Source: CAZUGA01 sp964619885 (GTDB lineage Bacteria > Pseudomonadota > Gammaproteobacteria > Methylococcales > UBA1147). Taken from it: a stretch of DNA of 64,000 bases. Where the stretch lies: the NCBI GenBank assembly GCA_964619885.1, contig CAZUGA010000001.1, positions 62,001 to 126,000 on the forward strand. The letters run 5' to 3'. A program made the translations under genes and the position numbers. Within the stretch, counting starts at the first letter, position 1. The number at the start of each line of letters is the position of its first letter. The notes under the pieces were generated by a model. It had not been told where the DNA came from. It did no database searches and saw nothing but the letters and a program-made list of their open reading frames with translations. This document shows positions 62,669 to 64,000 of this stretch, one piece after another.

Positions 62669-64000
62669 TTAGGAAAATTTAGCTTCCGCATCAGCCAATT
62701 CTTTCAATTGATCCTGGATCGGATTCACTACCGGTCGGAATTGGAAGCTAGGAGTCAAGTTCACAATCAATGTTGTCAGCGTCGCGGCGTAGGGGATCGC
62801 TTGGACTAGGAGAACGGCTATCCAAATTTTTCCTGTTGTATTATTGAAATGCTCCAATGAACCAATCGACACCGCGGCGGAAACCAATAGTATCAGCAGC
62901 AGTAATTCCTGCCGAATAGTCAGGAGTCCGGCAAGAATTGGGCTGGTTTTTTCGCATTTCGGGGTTCGTAAAAACGGCCGCCCTGAGGTAAACAGGCCGA
63001 CCCAAATGCCTTTTGCAACAGTATGGGTCAACGCCAAGCCCGCAATCATTGCGGCAATAGTTTGGCCAATACTACATTTGACGCGGGCTTGATAAAGCCA
63101 AAGCGAACGTAGAATCTTAAAGCAGAATATCCCGATGGTGGGTAATACAAAAGCCATAACCGGTAATTCACCTTGGGTCGGCTCGATTAGAATTTGCGCT
63201 GTTAGGGCTAAGCTGGCCAATGTGAAAACCAAGGCTAATGCGTCAGAAAACCACGGCAGCCAGCCCGCAATAAAGTAATAGCGTTGTGCTGGTGTTAGAT
63301 CGGACTTCGCACCAGAAAGGAATGATCGTCGGTGCCGTTTGAGGATTTGCATTGCACCATAGACCCAACGGAACCGCTGTGTCATATAGCTTGCCAGATT
63401 GTCTGGTGTTACGCCTTGGCCGAATGAGTCCTTCACATATACCGAATCGTAGCCATTGCGGTACAGTCGCAGGCCCAATTCGCTGTCCTCGCAAATACAC
63501 CATTCGCCCCAGCTTCCAACTTGTTCCAGCGCGGTTTTGCGGATCATCGTCATCGTGCCGTGCTGGATAATTGCGTTAAAAGCGTTACGTTGGACCATAC
63601 CCAGCTTAAAAAATCCGGCGTATTCCCAGTGGCAGAAAGATTTAAACAGGTTTTCTTCGTTGTCCCGATAGTCCTGCGGAGCTTGCACGAATCCGACGTC
63701 TGGTTTGTCAAAATAGGGCACCAGTTGTGACAACCAGCCAGGATTCACCAGATAATCGCTATCGATCACGGCAATGACCTCGGAGTCTTCAGCAGTTTCT
63801 TTAAGCCCAAAATTTAGCGCACCGGCTTTGAAGCCCGGCCAGTTTTCCAAGTGGAAGAATCGAAAATTTCCACCCAATTGGTCGCAGAAATCCCGGACGG
63901 GTTGCCACACTGACGGGTCCGTAGTGTTATTGTCAAGAACCAGTACTTCGAAATTTGGGTAATCCAAATTTGCTAATGCAGATATTGTCTCCCGGACCAT
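62669..64000 (-). CDS. Processive GT2 glycosyltransferase, C-terminal part (cut by window edge)
   Basis: The frame runs off the right edge; the N-terminus is missing and the first Met here is internal. Visible GT2 motifs: VLDNNTTD, VIDSDYLV (the DxD), EDSELGLRL and QRFRWVYGAMQ (the QxxRW of processive beta-glycan synthases). Several membrane segments follow (about residues 235-420 of the visible part). The group includes curdlan synthase, cellulose synthase and NdvB/NdvC-type glucan synthases. Together with the GH and OpgC-like genes, an osmoregulated or cyclic beta-glucan is the most likely product. Confidence 0.88.
   Translation of the reverse strand: MVRETISALANLDYPNFEVLVLDNNTTDPSVWQPVRDFCDQLGGNFRFFHLENWPGFKAGALNFGLKETAEDSEVIAVIDSDYLVNPGWLSQLVPYFDKPDVGFVQAPQDYRDNEENLFKSFCHWEYAGFFKLGMVQRNAFNAIIQHGTMTMIRKTALEQVGSWGEWCICEDSELGLRLYRNGYDSVYVKDSFGQGVTPDNLASYMTQRFRWVYGAMQILKRHRRSFLSGAKSDLTPAQRYYFIAGWLPWFSDALALVFTLASLALTAQILIEPTQGELPVMAFVLPTIGIFCFKILRSLWLYQARVKCSIGQTIAAMIAGLALTHTVAKGIWVGLFTSGRPFLRTPKCEKTSPILAGLLTIRQELLLLILLVSAAVSIGSLEHFNNTTGKIWIAVLLVQAIPYAATLTTLIVNLTPSFQFRPVVNPIQDQLKELADAEAKFS

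Overview
The window looks like chromosome from a gammaproteobacterial methylotroph that assimilates one-carbon units through the serine cycle. The gammaproteobacterial reading rests on rne (RNase E) lying divergent to rluC, on rluC being followed by a HAD phosphatase and a short SppA, and on small DUF3135 and DUF1289 genes. The methylotroph reading rests on hydroxypyruvate reductase, serine-glyoxylate aminotransferase, malyl-CoA lyase and both malate-CoA ligase subunits at 2.6-8.6 kb, a lanthanide-type methanol dehydrogenase (xoxF) with xoxJ at 32-35 kb, and a two-subunit NAD-linked formate dehydrogenase at 36-40 kb with mobA and fdhD at 43-45 kb. No methane monooxygenase, rRNA, tRNA or CRISPR array was seen.

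Layout. 0-2.5 kb: a partner-switching module (SpoIIE-type phosphatase cut by the left edge, anti-sigma kinase, STAS protein) and psd. 2.6-10.8 kb: serine-cycle genes diverging from a 0.5 kb promoter region, then tpx and a second class V aminotransferase. 10.9-19.5 kb: an unusual block with a flippase-like membrane protein, a GT4 glycosyltransferase, a CDP-alcohol phosphatidyltransferase, two methyltransferases, a PTPS-fold protein whose catalytic Cys is replaced by Glu, and a 1227-residue fusion. 20-23.6 kb: a DEAD-box helicase, a decayed insertion sequence and a DUF3135 gene. 23.8-32.4 kb: rne, rluC, HAD, SppA, then a PepSY/response regulator/histidine kinase operon. 32.4-45 kb: methanol and formate oxidation with accessory and maturation genes. 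45-54.7 kb: signalling proteins (REC-GGDEF-EAL and a degenerate hybrid kinase), htpX, a sorbosone-type dehydrogenase, a sodium:solute symporter and small genes. 54.7-58.6 kb: an exported cupredoxin-propeller protein and a two-domain multicopper oxidase facing a Cys-rich regulator. 58.8-64 kb: a glycan group (clan GH-A hydrolase, alpha/beta hydrolase, OpgC-like protein, and a processive GT2 cut by the right edge).

How it fits together. Methanol would be oxidised in the periplasm by XoxF and formate in the cytoplasm by the formate dehydrogenase. Carbon would be fixed through serine, hydroxypyruvate and glycerate, with malate activated and split to glyoxylate and acetyl-CoA. 2-Phosphoglycerate is the node at which C3 units leave the cycle.

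The most unusual object is the fusion at 15819..19502. Its phosphoglycerate mutase (GpmI type) appears circularly permuted: the C-terminal half precedes the N-terminal half with every catalytic residue I could place retained. A phosphoglycerate-kinase-like region that has lost its glycine-rich nucleotide loops follows. It is co-directional with and only 17 bp from the Cys-to-Glu PTPS-like gene and a methyltransferase, next to lipid and glycan genes, which suggests an undescribed pathway. That is inference; the domain order and residues are visible in the sequence. All family names come from motif recognition, with no database search.
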